Source: Roseovarius lutimaris (GTDB taxonomy: Bacteria; Pseudomonadota; Alphaproteobacteria; Rhodobacterales; Rhodobacteraceae). Taken from it: 64,000 nucleotides of DNA. Both the position numbers and the translations under genes were made by a program. The notes below the pieces were generated by a model, which saw only the letters and a list, made by a program, of their open reading frames with translations, did no database searches and was not told the DNA's origin. This document shows positions 9,651-18,554 of this stretch, one piece after another; within the stretch, counting starts at the first letter, position 1; every line of letters starts with the position of its first letter. The stretch lies in NCBI RefSeq assembly GCF_900115165.1, contig NZ_FOVP01000004.1, positions 62,001 to 126,000 on the forward strand, read 5' to 3'.

Positions 9651-11699
9651 CTACGAGCGCCGCCGCCTGCGCCGCCCGCCATCACCAGCCCCGTCATCAC
9701 CACGGGTGTTAAAGTTGGGACTCGGCAAGACAACGATCTTGGCCAGTTCCGGGAACGGGTCGGTCTTGTGCGGGATCGCGTTGGCGGCCACGAAATGTTC
9801 CTGAAACTTCGGCGCAATCGCGGTTTCGACCTTGGTGATTTCACCGACCACCCGCTCAATCTCGACGCGCGCGGCAACATTGCAGAGCGCGATCCGCGCA
9901 CCGGTGCCCGCCGCATTGCCCGCACTTGTGACTTTCTCAAGCGGCACATCGGGGATCATGCCAAGAACCATCGCGTGCTTGCTGCTGATATGGGCGCCAA
10001 ATGCCCCGGCAAGCACCACGCGATCCACCTTGTCGACGCCGCGCTCGTCCATCAATAGGCGCGCCCCGGCATAAAGCGCCGATTTCGCAAGCTGAATGGC
10101 ACGGATATCGCCTTGGGTCACGGTGATGCGCGGCCCGCCCTGATCGGTGGCATCATAAATAAGATAGCCATGCGTGCGCCCCTCGGCGATCATGCGGTCC
10201 GTACCCGTCGCCTCTGCCGAGCCGATAAGACCGCTGTCATCCAGCAATCCGGCCATACGCAACTCGGCCACCGCCTCGATGATGCCAGAGCCACAGATGC
10301 CAGTGATCCCGCTGCCCTCGGTGGCGGCCTCAAACCCGTCTTCATCGGACCAAAGATCACTTCCGATCACGCGAAAACGCGGCTCTTTGGTGATCGGATC
10401 AATCCTGATCGCGTCAATCGCGCCGGGGGCGGCCCGCTGACCGCTGGAAATCTGCGCGCCCTCAAAGGCCGGGCCGGTGGGCGAAGAACAGGCCAGCACG
10501 CGGGTCGTGTCGCCAAGCAGGATCTCGGCATTGGTGCCGACATCCACAACAAGCACGAGATCCTTGGATTTTCCCGGCTCTTCACTCAGCGCGACGGCGG
10601 CGGCATCGGCCCCCACATGGCCCGCGATACAGGGCAGAATATAGACCCGCGCGCGCGGATTGATCACGCTCAGGTCAAGCTCTCTGGCATTCAGCGACAG
10701 GCTACCCGAGGTCGCCAAGGCAAATGGCGCCTGCCCCAGTTCAACCGGATCAATCCCCAACAAAAGGTGATGCATGACCGGATTACAGACAAACACCGTT
10801 TCCACGATCAGCGCGGCATCAATCCCGGCCTCCTTGGCGATTTCCTCGGCCAAAGTGTTAAGCGCGTCGCGCACCGAGGCGGTCATTTCCTTGTCGCCAC
10901 CGGGGTTCATCATCGAATAGCTGACCCGGCTCATAAGGTCTTCGCCAAAGCGGATCTGCGGATTCATGATGCCAGAGCTTGCCACCACTTCGCCGGTTTC
11001 AAGATTGGTCAGATGCGCCGCAACCGTGGTCGAGCCAAGATCAATCGCCAAGCCAAACAACCCGCTCTCATGCAGGCCCGGCCAAATCTCAAGCACCCGC
11101 GCCACTGTGTCATTGTGGGATTTGTGCAGCGCGACGGTCACCTGATATTTGCCCTTGCGCAGCACCGGCTGAAGCTTGGACAACAGGCTAAGGTCGGCGC
11201 GGATGGCAGGGATATCCCATTGCTCGCGCAGGGCGCGCGCCAGACGTTCCAGATCGCCGGTCGGCTCGTGCATATCGGCCTCGTCGACCTCGACGAAGTA
11301 AAGCCTGGTCGCCGGATCCATCTCGATCACGCGGGCCGAGGCGGCCTTGCGCACCACCTGTTTGTGAACCTGGCTTTCGGGCGGCACGTCGATCACCACA
11401 TCGCCCATGATCTGCGCCTGACAGCCAAGCCGACGACCGGCCTTGAGGCCACGCTTGTCTTGATAGCGCTGCTCGACGCCGTTCCATTCTGACAGGGCGT
11501 CCTCATGCACGCTCACGCCATGTTTGGAAAACTCGCCATAACCCGGCGTGATCTGGCATTTGGAACAAATTCCGCGCCCGCCACAGACCGAATCAAGGTC
11601 AACGCCCAACTGCCGCGCCGCCGTCAGAACCGGCGTTCCCTTTGGGAACCGCCCGCGCTTGCCCGAAGGGGTGAAAACGACAAGGGGATCATTCGACAT
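9651..11699 (-). CDS. ASKHA-domain ferredoxin protein, corrinoid-activation (RACo/RamA-like, DUF4445)
   Basis: Predicted ATP-dependent reductive activator of corrinoid methyltransferase systems (682 aa). An N-terminal plant-type [2Fe-2S] domain carries Cys39, Cys45, Cys48 and Cys93. A linker follows, then an actin-like ASKHA ATPase domain beginning near FGLAIDLGSTTVAAHL and including VVDVGTNAEILLG. AGGA 8 bases before ATG 11699 fixes the start. The C-terminus ends in a run of arginines (RRRRRRS), which is unusual. No methyltransferase or corrinoid protein gene is adjacent, so the partner is unknown; in related bacteria such proteins support methylamine or betaine demethylation. Confidence 0.85.
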   Translation of the reverse strand: MSNDPLVVFTPSGKRGRFPKGTPVLTAARQLGVDLDSVCGGRGICSKCQITPGYGEFSKHGVSVHEDALSEWNGVEQRYQDKRGLKAGRRLGCQAQIMGDVVIDVPPESQVHKQVVRKAASARVIEMDPATRLYFVEVDEADMHEPTGDLERLARALREQWDIPAIRADLSLLSKLQPVLRKGKYQVTVALHKSHNDTVARVLEIWPGLHESGLFGLAIDLGSTTVAAHLTNLETGEVVASSGIMNPQIRFGEDLMSRVSYSMMNPGGDKEMTASVRDALNTLAEEIAKEAGIDAALIVETVFVCNPVMHHLLLGIDPVELGQAPFALATSGSLSLNARELDLSVINPRARVYILPCIAGHVGADAAAVALSEEPGKSKDLVLVVDVGTNAEILLGDTTRVLACSSPTGPAFEGAQISSGQRAAPGAIDAIRIDPITKEPRFRVIGSDLWSDEDGFEAATEGSGITGICGSGIIEAVAELRMAGLLDDSGLIGSAEATGTDRMIAEGRTHGYLIYDATDQGGPRITVTQGDIRAIQLAKSALYAGARLLMDERGVDKVDRVVLAGAFGAHISSKHAMVLGMIPDVPLEKVTSAGNAAGTGARIALCNVAARVEIERVVGEITKVETAIAPKFQEHFVAANAIPHKTDPFPELAKIVVLPSPNFNTRGDDGAGDGGRRRRRRS

Positions 11700-11818
11700 G
11701 GTGAGAATCCTGTTCATTGGCCTGCGTCTTGCGGCTTGAACATAGGCTATTCGCACGCCGCGAACAGCCCGCAACCGTCAGAAAATATCCCCTTGGCGGC
11801 ATCGCATGTCCCTTGCGC

Positions 11819-12514
11819 CTAGTTCCAGGGAATTTCCCAGCCGAAAAGCCAGATCGCCAGCGGCACCGGCGCCGTCGCAAGCGCGATCGTCAGAACGGTG
11901 GCCGGCACTCGAAAAAGCCCCGACACCCCCGCCAAAAGCGCGATTCCGCCACCGCCGCCAATCACCGAATTGCCCGGAATATTGATCAGGATCGCCAGCG
12001 CCAGATAGCGAAACCGCAACAGATGGGGCCCAAACCTCGTGGGCAATTGCGATTGCAGGAACACCACCCGTCCCTTGGGCGGTAGATCCTCGAACCGCTT
12101 GAGCAACCGACAGGCCCCGGTCAGGCGCAGGTCGAGAAACACCCGGTGCAGCCAGCGATAGGGCACCTTGCACCCCGCCATATAGGCCAGCGACAGACCA
12201 AGAGTGGTGGCAATCCAGACCATCGGCGCCACATCCGGCCCGCTCAGCGCCAGAACCGACAGACCGATCTCGACCCCCGGCACAAAGGGAATGGCAATCA
12301 TCAGCGCATAAAGGAACAATACCGCAAGCGTCAGGCCCGGCATCGCCCAGCTATATTGGCTAGCCGAAATCCATGCCTCTGCGCGGATGAAAAAGTTGTG
12401 CAAAACAATTATGATGACAACAACAACGGCCAAGCGCGCAAGGGTCCGCACGATACCCAGTTTGACCGGGGGGGGGGCGGGCATGATTTTCCGGGGAGGG
12501 GGGCGTTCATCCAT
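11819..12514 (-). CDS. Integral membrane protein, possibly VTT/DedA-like
   Basis: A 231-residue protein with about five hydrophobic segments. The stretches PFVPGVEIGLSVLAL and NIPGNSVIGGGGGIALLAG resemble re-entrant loops of VTT/DedA-type transporters, but the match is weak. Start choice is uncertain: ATG 12514 and ATG 12484 are both possible and neither has a strong ribosome site. Either way a run of ten identical bases (12468-12477) falls within the first codons, encoding Pro residues, so slippage there would switch the frame. Confidence 0.6.
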   Translation of the reverse strand: MDERPPPRKIMPAPPPVKLGIVRTLARLAVVVVIIIVLHNFFIRAEAWISASQYSWAMPGLTLAVLFLYALMIAIPFVPGVEIGLSVLALSGPDVAPMVWIATTLGLSLAYMAGCKVPYRWLHRVFLDLRLTGACRLLKRFEDLPPKGRVVFLQSQLPTRFGPHLLRFRYLALAILINIPGNSVIGGGGGIALLAGVSGLFRVPATVLTIALATAPVPLAIWLFGWEIPWN

Positions 12515-12820
12515 AAAGTGAGTCTAGGCGTATTGCATCGGCTTGACCAAGTGAATCACCGGGTGATCACGGTCTTTTCAACCAATCGCGAACGGCCTGC
12601 CGGTCCCCATCAAGACTGGGCGCGCGCGTGGCACGATCAATCACCACCGCGCGCATGCAGCGCATCCTGGCCATAGCACGGCTTTTCCATCACACCGCGA
12701 CGATAATTCCTAGGCAAGATATCGGCCCGCGCGGTCATCCTAAGAGATCGCTTTCGTGCGAGCCCTCATCTTCTTCTTGGCACAAATACTCTCGCCGAAG
12801 GCGGCCTGACCTCGCCCCGT
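12515..12820. other. 306-base intergenic region between the membrane protein and aroA
   Basis: Contains the dispersed hairpin/repeat element at 12751-12806 and little else. A minus-strand frame of 35 codons (12674 to 12567) starts with ATG behind a weak GGA and ends near VRDWLKRP; it may be a small gene or a remnant, but I cannot support it as coding. Confidence 0.4.
12751..12806. repeat. Dispersed intergenic repeat, copy 1
   Basis: Read on the minus strand it contains CTTCGGCGAGAGTATTTG followed by a purine-rich AAGAAGATGAGG tail. The same GAGTATTT core plus GAAAGATGAAAG-like tail recurs at 14263-14304, 37890-37992 and, diverged, at 24330-24392. The element lies downstream of aroA on the strand of that gene. 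Confidence 0.5.
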
Positions 12821-14167
12821 TCAATCGCGCCGGATATCCGCCCCAAGATCGGCCATCAGCCCCTCGAAGATCGGGAACGATGTGGCGATCGGGCTTGCGT
12901 CATCAACGCTGACCGGGTCTTGCGTGGCCATGCCCATCACCATGAAGGACATGGCGATCCGGTGGTCAAGATGGCTGGCGCAGGTTTGACCGCCGGGCAC
13001 ATTGCCGTGGCCAAGACCGGTGACGATCCACCAATCGGGGCCATCCTCAACCTCGACACCACCGGCGCGCAACCCTGCGGCCATCGCCTCGATCCGGTCG
13101 CTTTCCTTGACGCGCAATTCCTTGACGCCGCGCATCACGGTCTTGCCTTGGGCAAAGGCGGCCACCACCGACAGGACCGGGTATTCGTCAATCATCGAGG
13201 CTGCCCGTGCGGGCGGCACCTCAATGCCCTTGAGGTCTGGCGAGAACCGCGCGCGCAGGTCGGCCACGGGCTCGCCTCCCTCTTCGCGCGGGTTTTCATA
13301 GCTGAGGTCCGCGCCCATCTCGCGCAGCGTGGTAAACAGGCCCGCGCGCGTCGGGTTAAGACCGATATTGGGCACAAGCACATCCGAGCCGGGCGTTATG
13401 ATCGCCGCACAGACCGGAAACGCCGCCGAACTTGGATCGCGCGGCACGACAATGGTCTGGGGGTTCAATTCGGGCTGGCCGGTCAGGGTGATAACGCGGC
13501 CCTCGTCCGTCTCTTGCGTGACGATCTCGGCCCCGAACCCGGCCAGCATCCGCTCGGTGTGATCTCGGGTGGCCTCCTGCTCGATCACCACGGTCTGGCC
13601 CGGCGCGTTGAGCCCGGCGAAAAGCACGGCCGATTTGACCTGGGCCGAGGGCACCGGCACAGTATAGCGTACCGGCACCGGATCAGCCGCGCCGACAATC
13701 GTCATCGGAAGTCGCCCCCCCGATCGCCCCACCGCCCTTGCGCCAAACAGCGTCAGCGGGTCGGTCACCCGCGCCATCGGGCGTTTGTTGAGGCTGGCAT
13801 CGCCGGTAAAGGTGGCGGTGATCGGACAGGTCGCCACCGCGCCTATGATCAGGCGCACGCCGGTGCCCGAGTTGCCGCAATCAATCACAGTCTCAGGCTC
13901 GCAAAATCCGCCGACGCCGACGCCATGCACATGCCATGTGCCGACCTCGTCACGGGTCACCTCGGCACCGAAGGCGCGCATGGCGCGCGCGGTATCAAGC
14001 ACATCCTCGCCTTCCAGAAGGCCGGTGATCACGGTTTCACCAACCGCCAACGCGCCAAGAATAAGCGAGCGGTGCGAGATGGATTTGTCGCCGGGCACAT
14101 CCGCCTGACCGCTCAGCGGTCCGGATTTATGCGATGTCATGCGAATGGGGGTGGCGTGGCCGGACAT
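12821..14167 (-). CDS. aroA: 3-phosphoshikimate 1-carboxyvinyltransferase (EPSP synthase)
   Basis: Catalyses step six of the shikimate pathway, joining shikimate-3-phosphate and phosphoenolpyruvate. The 448-residue protein has the N-terminal [17 protein letters not shown] motif, the GNSGTGVRL motif and LRVKESDRI near the C-terminal third. The GNSGTGVRL form (an Ala replaced by Gly-rich sequence in some classes) suggests a class I/II check would be informative. AGAGG lies 8 bases before ATG 14167. The next pathway enzyme, aroC, is at 43669-44772, unlinked. Confidence 0.95.
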   Translation of the reverse strand: MSGHATPIRMTSHKSGPLSGQADVPGDKSISHRSLILGALAVGETVITGLLEGEDVLDTARAMRAFGAEVTRDEVGTWHVHGVGVGGFCEPETVIDCGNSGTGVRLIIGAVATCPITATFTGDASLNKRPMARVTDPLTLFGARAVGRSGGRLPMTIVGAADPVPVRYTVPVPSAQVKSAVLFAGLNAPGQTVVIEQEATRDHTERMLAGFGAEIVTQETDEGRVITLTGQPELNPQTIVVPRDPSSAAFPVCAAIITPGSDVLVPNIGLNPTRAGLFTTLREMGADLSYENPREEGGEPVADLRARFSPDLKGIEVPPARAASMIDEYPVLSVVAAFAQGKTVMRGVKELRVKESDRIEAMAAGLRAGGVEVEDGPDWWIVTGLGHGNVPGGQTCASHLDHRIAMSFMVMGMATQDPVSVDDASPIATSFPIFEGLMADLGADIRRD

Positions 14168-14262
14168 GGGTGTGCCTCTTGGAAACGTTGGGTCAACCGC
14201 CTGATAGCGCAATCACGGCGCTGCGTCCATGACTCGCAAGCGCCGCGATCTTGGCCCGCCGA

Positions 14263-14304
14263 AGGGACGCCTCCGGCGGGAGTATTTAGTGAAAGATGAA
14301 AGTC
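14263..14304. repeat. Dispersed intergenic repeat, copy 2
   Basis: Contains CCTCCGGCGGGAGTATTTAG followed by GAAAGATGAAAGTC. It matches the inverted copy at 37931-37960 (CCGGAGTATTCATGGAAAGA on the minus strand) almost base for base in the core. It sits downstream of the RidA gene, where it may also act as a transcript end. Confidence 0.5.
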
Positions 14305-14321
14305 ATGCTCCGCGCGTCGGC

Positions 14322-14672
14322 TTAGCCTTGTGCGGCGGTGATGATGAATTCCACTTTGTAATCGGGGGTGGCCAGTTTGGCCTCGCCGCAGGCGCGGGCG
14401 GGCGCATGACCGGGGGCGACCCAGGCATCCCAGACCGCGTTCATATCGGCAAAATCGGCCATATCGGCCAGCCAGATAACCGCCTGCAAGATGCGGGTCT
14501 TGTCGCTTCCGGCTTCGGCCAGAAGGGCATCGACCTTTTCCAGGCAGGTTTTGGTCTGCTCGACCACGTTGTCGGCGGCATTGCCGACCTGTCCGGCGAG
14601 ATAAACCGTGCCATTGTGGGTGACGATCTGGCTCATGCGCGCGCCGGTGTGGTGGCGGGTAATATCGCTCAT
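14322..14672 (-). CDS. RidA/YjgF/YER057c/UK114 family protein
   Basis: A 116-residue protein of the RidA superfamily. RidA itself hydrolyses reactive enamine/imine intermediates made by PLP enzymes. Typical features are the [10 protein letters not shown] segment near residue 20 and the C-terminal [12 protein letters not shown]. It appears to belong to one of the less-studied RidA subfamilies, because the canonical Arg context is replaced by [10 protein letters not shown]. It is transcribed alone. Confidence 0.88.
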   Translation of the reverse strand: MSDITRHHTGARMSQIVTHNGTVYLAGQVGNAADNVVEQTKTCLEKVDALLAEAGSDKTRILQAVIWLADMADFADMNAVWDAWVAPGHAPARACGEAKLATPDYKVEFIITAAQG

Positions 14673-14772
14673 TGGGGCGGTCCTTTCGGTTGGTGTGTTT
14701 CGCCCTTTCTAGGCAGGGCATGCGCCCCGCGCCACAGGAAAACGACGAGTCACAGCGCAATTGCGCGAGCTT

Positions 14773-15246
14773 TCAGTTCCACCAGCGCGGGCGGTCGTGG
14801 CGCGCCAACCAGCCGCCGACGCTGAAGTGATCCCGCCGGATCAGCAGCACCAGAGCGATGAAGGCACCAAGCACCGCGAGGTCAATCACCTGATTGCGGT
14901 TGATTGGAAAGCCCCGGTCATTGATTGCAAATGGATCAAGAAACCCCTCCCAGCGGCGCATCACTGTAAAGAGATGCATGATCAGCAAGCTGCTGTAGGA
15001 AAAGTAACGCAGCACGCCGAGCGCCACCAGGAGGCATAGCGCGATCTGTACTCCGCCCCCCAGATAAATCTGCGTCAGGCTGACATCGACACCGTCGTAA
15101 TGGCGCGCAAGGTTCTGGTATTGCTTTGGCGTGATGATCTTATGCGCCGCCCAGAGGAAAATGAACCACGCTAGCCCAAGTCGCAGGACAAGCAGGGCAA
15201 GGGCATCGAGTTTGTCTTGCGGAGATAAAACGGCTTTGGGTTCCAA
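14773..15246 (-). CDS. DoxX-like membrane protein
   Basis: A 157-residue protein with four hydrophobic segments, starting with LALLVLRLGLAWFIFLWAAH, as in the DoxX/DoxD family. Function in this family is poorly defined; some members associate with redox or sulfur metabolism. It is a single gene, about 110 bases from the next minus-strand gene. Confidence 0.65.
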   Translation of the reverse strand: MEPKAVLSPQDKLDALALLVLRLGLAWFIFLWAAHKIITPKQYQNLARHYDGVDVSLTQIYLGGGVQIALCLLVALGVLRYFSYSSLLIMHLFTVMRRWEGFLDPFAINDRGFPINRNQVIDLAVLGAFIALVLLIRRDHFSVGGWLARHDRPRWWN

Positions 15247-15359
15247 GGTGATAACTTTCCAATATCTGCAATATGATGTCCCAAGCCCTACCGAGGTAGC
15301 GCATTACAAGCAAATCACAGCTTGGCGAGAGGGTGTTTCACCCGGTCATGCCCCGCCCC

Positions 15360-15707
15360 TCAGGCACCATGCGCGGCGCGGCTATCCTCGGGGGCTTCAA
15401 CGCGCTCGAATTTGCCATAGTCACGGATCACGCTCACGACCCGCAGGCGATAGTCGTCAAACATCACCTCGCGCCCGGCTTTTTGCGCGCCACGATGGGC
15501 CTCAAGCTGGCGCCATTGGATCACGGCGGCCTCATCTTGCCAGAACGACAGCGACAAAAGCTTGCCGGGATTGGTCAGGCTTTGAAACCGCTCAACGCTG
15601 ATGAATCCCGGAATGCTTTCGGCCAGAGGGCGCATTTTCGCGGCCATCTCAAGATAGGGTTCTGTCTGGCCTTCGCCGGGGATGACTTCGAATATCACTG
15701 CGATCAT
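15360..15707 (-). CDS. Antibiotic biosynthesis monooxygenase (ABM) family protein
   Basis: A 115-residue dimeric alpha/beta-barrel protein. The start [22 protein letters not shown] and the [17 protein letters not shown] segment are typical of ABM/YgiN-like proteins, which act as small monooxygenases or bind quinone- or haem-like ligands. It overlaps the NIPSNAP gene upstream by 4 bases, so the two are co-translated. The pair is divergent from an ArsR regulator. Confidence 0.8.
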   Translation of the reverse strand: MIAVIFEVIPGEGQTEPYLEMAAKMRPLAESIPGFISVERFQSLTNPGKLLSLSFWQDEAAVIQWRQLEAHRGAQKAGREVMFDDYRLRVVSVIRDYGKFERVEAPEDSRAAHGA

Positions 15708-16027
15708 TGCGTGTCTCCTGTTGGGGCGCTGACCAGCCTGAGGAAGGTGCGGTCTTCGCGCAACAGAAACTTTTCCTGTTGGGCAAAGGCATAGTTTTCA
15801 CGCCCTAGCGGATCGGCGGCCAAGCGTTGGCGATAGGCCTCATACGCGGCGAGCGAGGGGATGTTGTAGATGCCGTAGGCCAGGGTGCTGCTGCCCTCAT
15901 GCGGGGCGAAATAGCCGATAAGATCGGCGCCACAGCGTGGAATGGCCTGCCCCCAATTACGGGCATATCGGGCGAACTGGTCTTTCTTGGTTGGGTCGAT
16001 CTGGTAACGGATCACACAGGTCAGCAT
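15704..16027 (-). CDS. NIPSNAP family protein
   Basis: A 107-residue ferredoxin-like protein of the NIPSNAP family, whose bacterial members have no settled function. Typical motifs are [20 protein letters not shown] and [22 protein letters not shown] lies 7 bases before ATG 16027, which decides the start over an upstream GTG-type extension. It is first in a two-gene operon with the ABM protein and faces the ArsR gene across 78 bases. Confidence 0.82.
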   Translation of the reverse strand: MLTCVIRYQIDPTKKDQFARYARNWGQAIPRCGADLIGYFAPHEGSSTLAYGIYNIPSLAAYEAYRQRLAADPLGRENYAFAQQEKFLLREDRTFLRLVSAPTGDTQ

Positions 16028-16083
16028 GGCGGGTCTCCTTTTGGCTGGGTGCCCTTGCTGTTTTGGCATATTGCGCGGCGCAA

Positions 16084-16107
16084 ATGCTTCGATTACGGTC
16101 GAAGCAT
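16084..16107. promoter_or_regulatory. Perfect 9-bp inverted repeat, candidate ArsR operator
   Basis: ATGCTTCGA (16084-16092) and TCGAAGCAT (16099-16107) form a perfect dyad with a 6-base centre. It lies in the 78-base gap between the NIPSNAP operon and the arsR-type gene and runs into that gene's start codon. The position is ideal for repression of both directions by the ArsR protein. No experimental basis; the role is inferred from position. Confidence 0.55.
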
Positions 16108-16789
16108 GAAAGACGGCCCTGACATATCCCGCCTTGGCGCGCTGATCGGTGATCCGGCGCGCGCCAATATCCTGACCGCCCTGATGAGCGGCAAGGCCCT
16201 GACCGCGTCAGAGCTTGCAGGTGAGGCGGGCGTGACCCTGCAAACCGCATCTTCGCACTTGGCCAAGCTGGAACAGGGCGCTCTGATCCGGGTGCGGCGC
16301 GAAGGGCGGCATAAATACATTACACTTGCCTCCGATGATGTGGCGCATGTTCTAGAGGCGATGATGGGTCTGGCGGCAGGCAGCGGGCAATTGCGCACCC
16401 GCCCCGGCCCGCGTGACCCTGAAATGCGCCATGCGCGGATTTGTTATAACCACCTTGCAGGCGACATGGGCACGCGGATGTATGACAGCATGATCGCACG
16501 CGGATTTCTTGACCATAGCGGCGACGCCCTGACGCTTGGAGCGCAGGGGCGCACGTTTGTCACGGACCTTGGCCTTGATCTTGACACCCTGCCCTCGCCG
16601 CGCGCACCGCTGTGCCGCGATTGCCTTGACTGGTCAGAGCGGCGCTCGCATCTGGCGGGGCGGCTTGGGCGCGGATTGCTGGCCCATTTCGAGACTACCG
16701 GCTGGGCCAGCCGCGTGCCCGACAGCCGGATCATACGGTTTACGCCGCGCGGACAGGCCGCATTTGAGGCCGCTTTTCCCGCGCCCTGA
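16106..16789 (+). CDS. ArsR-family transcriptional regulator with C-terminal extension
   Basis: A 227-residue regulator. A winged helix-turn-helix of the ArsR type occupies about residues 5-80 ([20 protein letters not shown] is the recognition region). It is followed by an extra domain of about 140 residues with a Cys-x2-Cys pair ([10 protein letters not shown]). The usual metal-binding Cys box of ArsR/SmtB is absent, so the inducer is probably not a metal. It faces the NIPSNAP-ABM operon across the 9-bp dyad and probably controls both. Confidence 0.85.
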   Translation: MKDGPDISRLGALIGDPARANILTALMSGKALTASELAGEAGVTLQTASSHLAKLEQGALIRVRREGRHKYITLASDDVAHVLEAMMGLAAGSGQLRTRPGPRDPEMRHARICYNHLAGDMGTRMYDSMIARGFLDHSGDALTLGAQGRTFVTDLGLDLDTLPSPRAPLCRDCLDWSERRSHLAGRLGRGLLAHFETTGWASRVPDSRIIRFTPRGQAAFEAAFPAP

Positions 16790-16837
16790 CAACCATACCA
16801 GATTGCGCAACGGATAAGGCCAATCTAAACTGACATT

Positions 16838-18346
16838 ATGGCGATACCGGTCGAAACCTTTTTCCTTGCTCCCGATGCACAGGGCACCCTTCAGGCGCAG
16901 ATCCAGCAAATGATCGCGCAGGGCATTCTGTCGGGTCGCTTTCGCAAGGGTGAAAAGCTTCCGTCGTCGCGCAAGCTGGCCGGGCACCTCGGGGTTAGCC
17001 GAATCACCGTAACGCTGGCGCTGACCGAATTGCAGGCCAATGATTACCTTGAGGCGCGGGATCGCTCGGGCTATTTCGTATCCCAGAACGCGCCGGAGCC
17101 GCCCGCCTTTGGCGCGCCGGGGCCACGACAGGATACGATTGACTGGTCGCGCGCGCTTGGCCGTCGCTTTACCGGCGGCGATACCCCGGAGAAGCCCCTG
17201 AACTGGGCCAGCTATCCCTATCCCTTCATCTATGGCCAGACCGATCCGGCGTTGTTTGATCATGCCAATTGGCGCCATTGCGCGCTTCAGGCCCTGGGGC
17301 AGAAGGATTTTCAATCGCTGACCTCGGATTACTATGATCAGGACGACCCCAAGCTGATCGAATTCATTGCCCGCCACACTCTGCCACGGCGCGGGATCCT
17401 GGCGCAATCGGATGAAATCCTTGTGACCATGGGGGCGCAGAATGCGCTTTGGCTTACCGCGCAGGTGCTTTTGACACAGCGCCGCACCGCCGTGATCGAG
17501 AACCCGTGCTATCACGCGTTGCGCGATATTCTGGTGCAATCGCGCTGTCATCTGGCACCGGTTGACGTGGATCGCGATGGTCTCCCGCCGGACTCACTGC
17601 CGGATCAGGCGGATGTGATTTTCACCACCCCAAGCCATCAGGCCCCGACCAATGCCACCATGCCGCTTGCACGGCGCAAGGCGCTTTTGGCCAAGGCCGC
17701 CGAGATGGATGCGCTGATTGTCGAAGATGATTACGAATTTGAAATCTCGTTCCTGCGCGCGCCATTGCCGGCGCTAAAATCGCTCGATTCCGAAGGGCGG
17801 GTGATCTACGTCGGCAGCTTTTCCAAGTCGATCTTTCCCGGCTTGCGGCTTGGGTATCTGGTCGGGTCCAAATCCTTTATCCGCGAATGCCGCGCCCTGC
17901 GCGCCAGCGTTCTGCGCCACCCGCCCGGTCACATTCAGCGCACGGCGGCCTATTTCCTGTCGCTCGGGCATTACGACAGCCTTGTGCGACGCATGGGTCA
18001 GGTGTTTACCAAACGCCGCCATGCGATGGAAACCGCGCTTGCCGATCATGGGCTTGGCGTGGCCGGGCGCGGGGTGTTCGGCGGATCGTCAATCTGGATG
18101 CGCGCGCCCGAGGATGTGGATATCACCGAGGTCGAGCCGCGCCTGCGCGAGGCCGGGGTTTTGATCGAGCCTGGCCATCCGTTCTTTTATGGCACCAATC
18201 GACCGCGCAATTACTATCGTCTGGCCTATTCATCGGTGCCCACAGAGCGCATTGCGCCGGGCATTCAGCGTTTGGCGCGAGAATTGGAACATGCCCGTAG
18301 CACGGGCGCGAACCGGGCGAAACAACAAGAAAATACGGTAAAATAA
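16838..18346 (+). CDS. tauR: MocR-type (GntR/aminotransferase) regulator TauR
   Basis: A 502-residue regulator with an N-terminal GntR winged helix-turn-helix (about residues 15-85) and a class I aminotransferase-like PLP domain. PLP would attach to Lys330 in the SFSKSIFPG motif. TauR of Rhodobacter capsulatus activates taurine utilisation genes including xsc. Here the gene lies immediately upstream of xsc in the same direction, which supports the name. The transaminase step is not expected to be catalytic. The 208-base gap to xsc is the likely site of action. Confidence 0.82.
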   Translation: MAIPVETFFLAPDAQGTLQAQIQQMIAQGILSGRFRKGEKLPSSRKLAGHLGVSRITVTLALTELQANDYLEARDRSGYFVSQNAPEPPAFGAPGPRQDTIDWSRALGRRFTGGDTPEKPLNWASYPYPFIYGQTDPALFDHANWRHCALQALGQKDFQSLTSDYYDQDDPKLIEFIARHTLPRRGILAQSDEILVTMGAQNALWLTAQVLLTQRRTAVIENPCYHALRDILVQSRCHLAPVDVDRDGLPPDSLPDQADVIFTTPSHQAPTNATMPLARRKALLAKAAEMDALIVEDDYEFEISFLRAPLPALKSLDSEGRVIYVGSFSKSIFPGLRLGYLVGSKSFIRECRALRASVLRHPPGHIQRTAAYFLSLGHYDSLVRRMGQVFTKRRHAMETALADHGLGVAGRGVFGGSSIWMRAPEDVDITEVEPRLREAGVLIEPGHPFFYGTNRPRNYYRLAYSSVPTERIAPGIQRLARELEHARSTGANRAKQQENTVK

Positions 18347-18395
18347 ATGGCTTGTTTGTTGAGACATCGACGGGCTGAGCCTCTCTAAACCCTTC

Positions 18396-18426
18396 TTGCT
18401 ATTCGTTATTGAGATATATATTCTCA
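18396..18426 (+). promoter_or_regulatory. Candidate sigma-70 promoter of xsc with AT-rich dyad
   Basis: TTGCTA (18396-18401), 17 bases, then TATTCT (18419-18424) resemble -35 and -10 boxes. They overlap TGAGATATATATTCTCA (18410-18426), whose ends TGAGA/TCTCA are inverted. Such an AT-rich patch is unusual in this GC-rich window. Weak match, judged by eye. Confidence 0.35.
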
Positions 18427-18438
18427 TTTTACAAGACG

Positions 18439-18481
18439 TCTGGACATACTCTCGACCCCTTTCTGGCCCTAGAAGCGGGGG
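18439..18481 (+). promoter_or_regulatory. Direct repeat upstream of xsc, possible TauR site
   Basis: TCTGGACATA (18439-18448) and TCTGGCCCTA (18472-18481) are direct repeats 33 bases apart, on the same face of the helix. MocR regulators bind direct repeats, and a CTGGAC-type motif has been reported for TauR as far as I recall. They lie downstream of the promoter guess, so either the promoter or the site assignment may be wrong. Confidence 0.3.
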
Positions 18482-18554
18482 CCTCCGAGGGCTAGTTTCA
18501 GCCCAGATTTCCGCTTCAGGTGCCAATCGGCACCGCGACACAAGGATGTAGCCG

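Noticed and set aside
10113..11492. A 459-codon plus-strand frame
   Set aside because: It is antisense to the RACo-like gene and has the Arg/His-rich composition of a high-GC shadow.
12567..12674. A 35-codon minus-strand ORF in the gap before aroA
   Set aside because: Weak ribosome site and no recognised family; could be a remnant, but not supportable.
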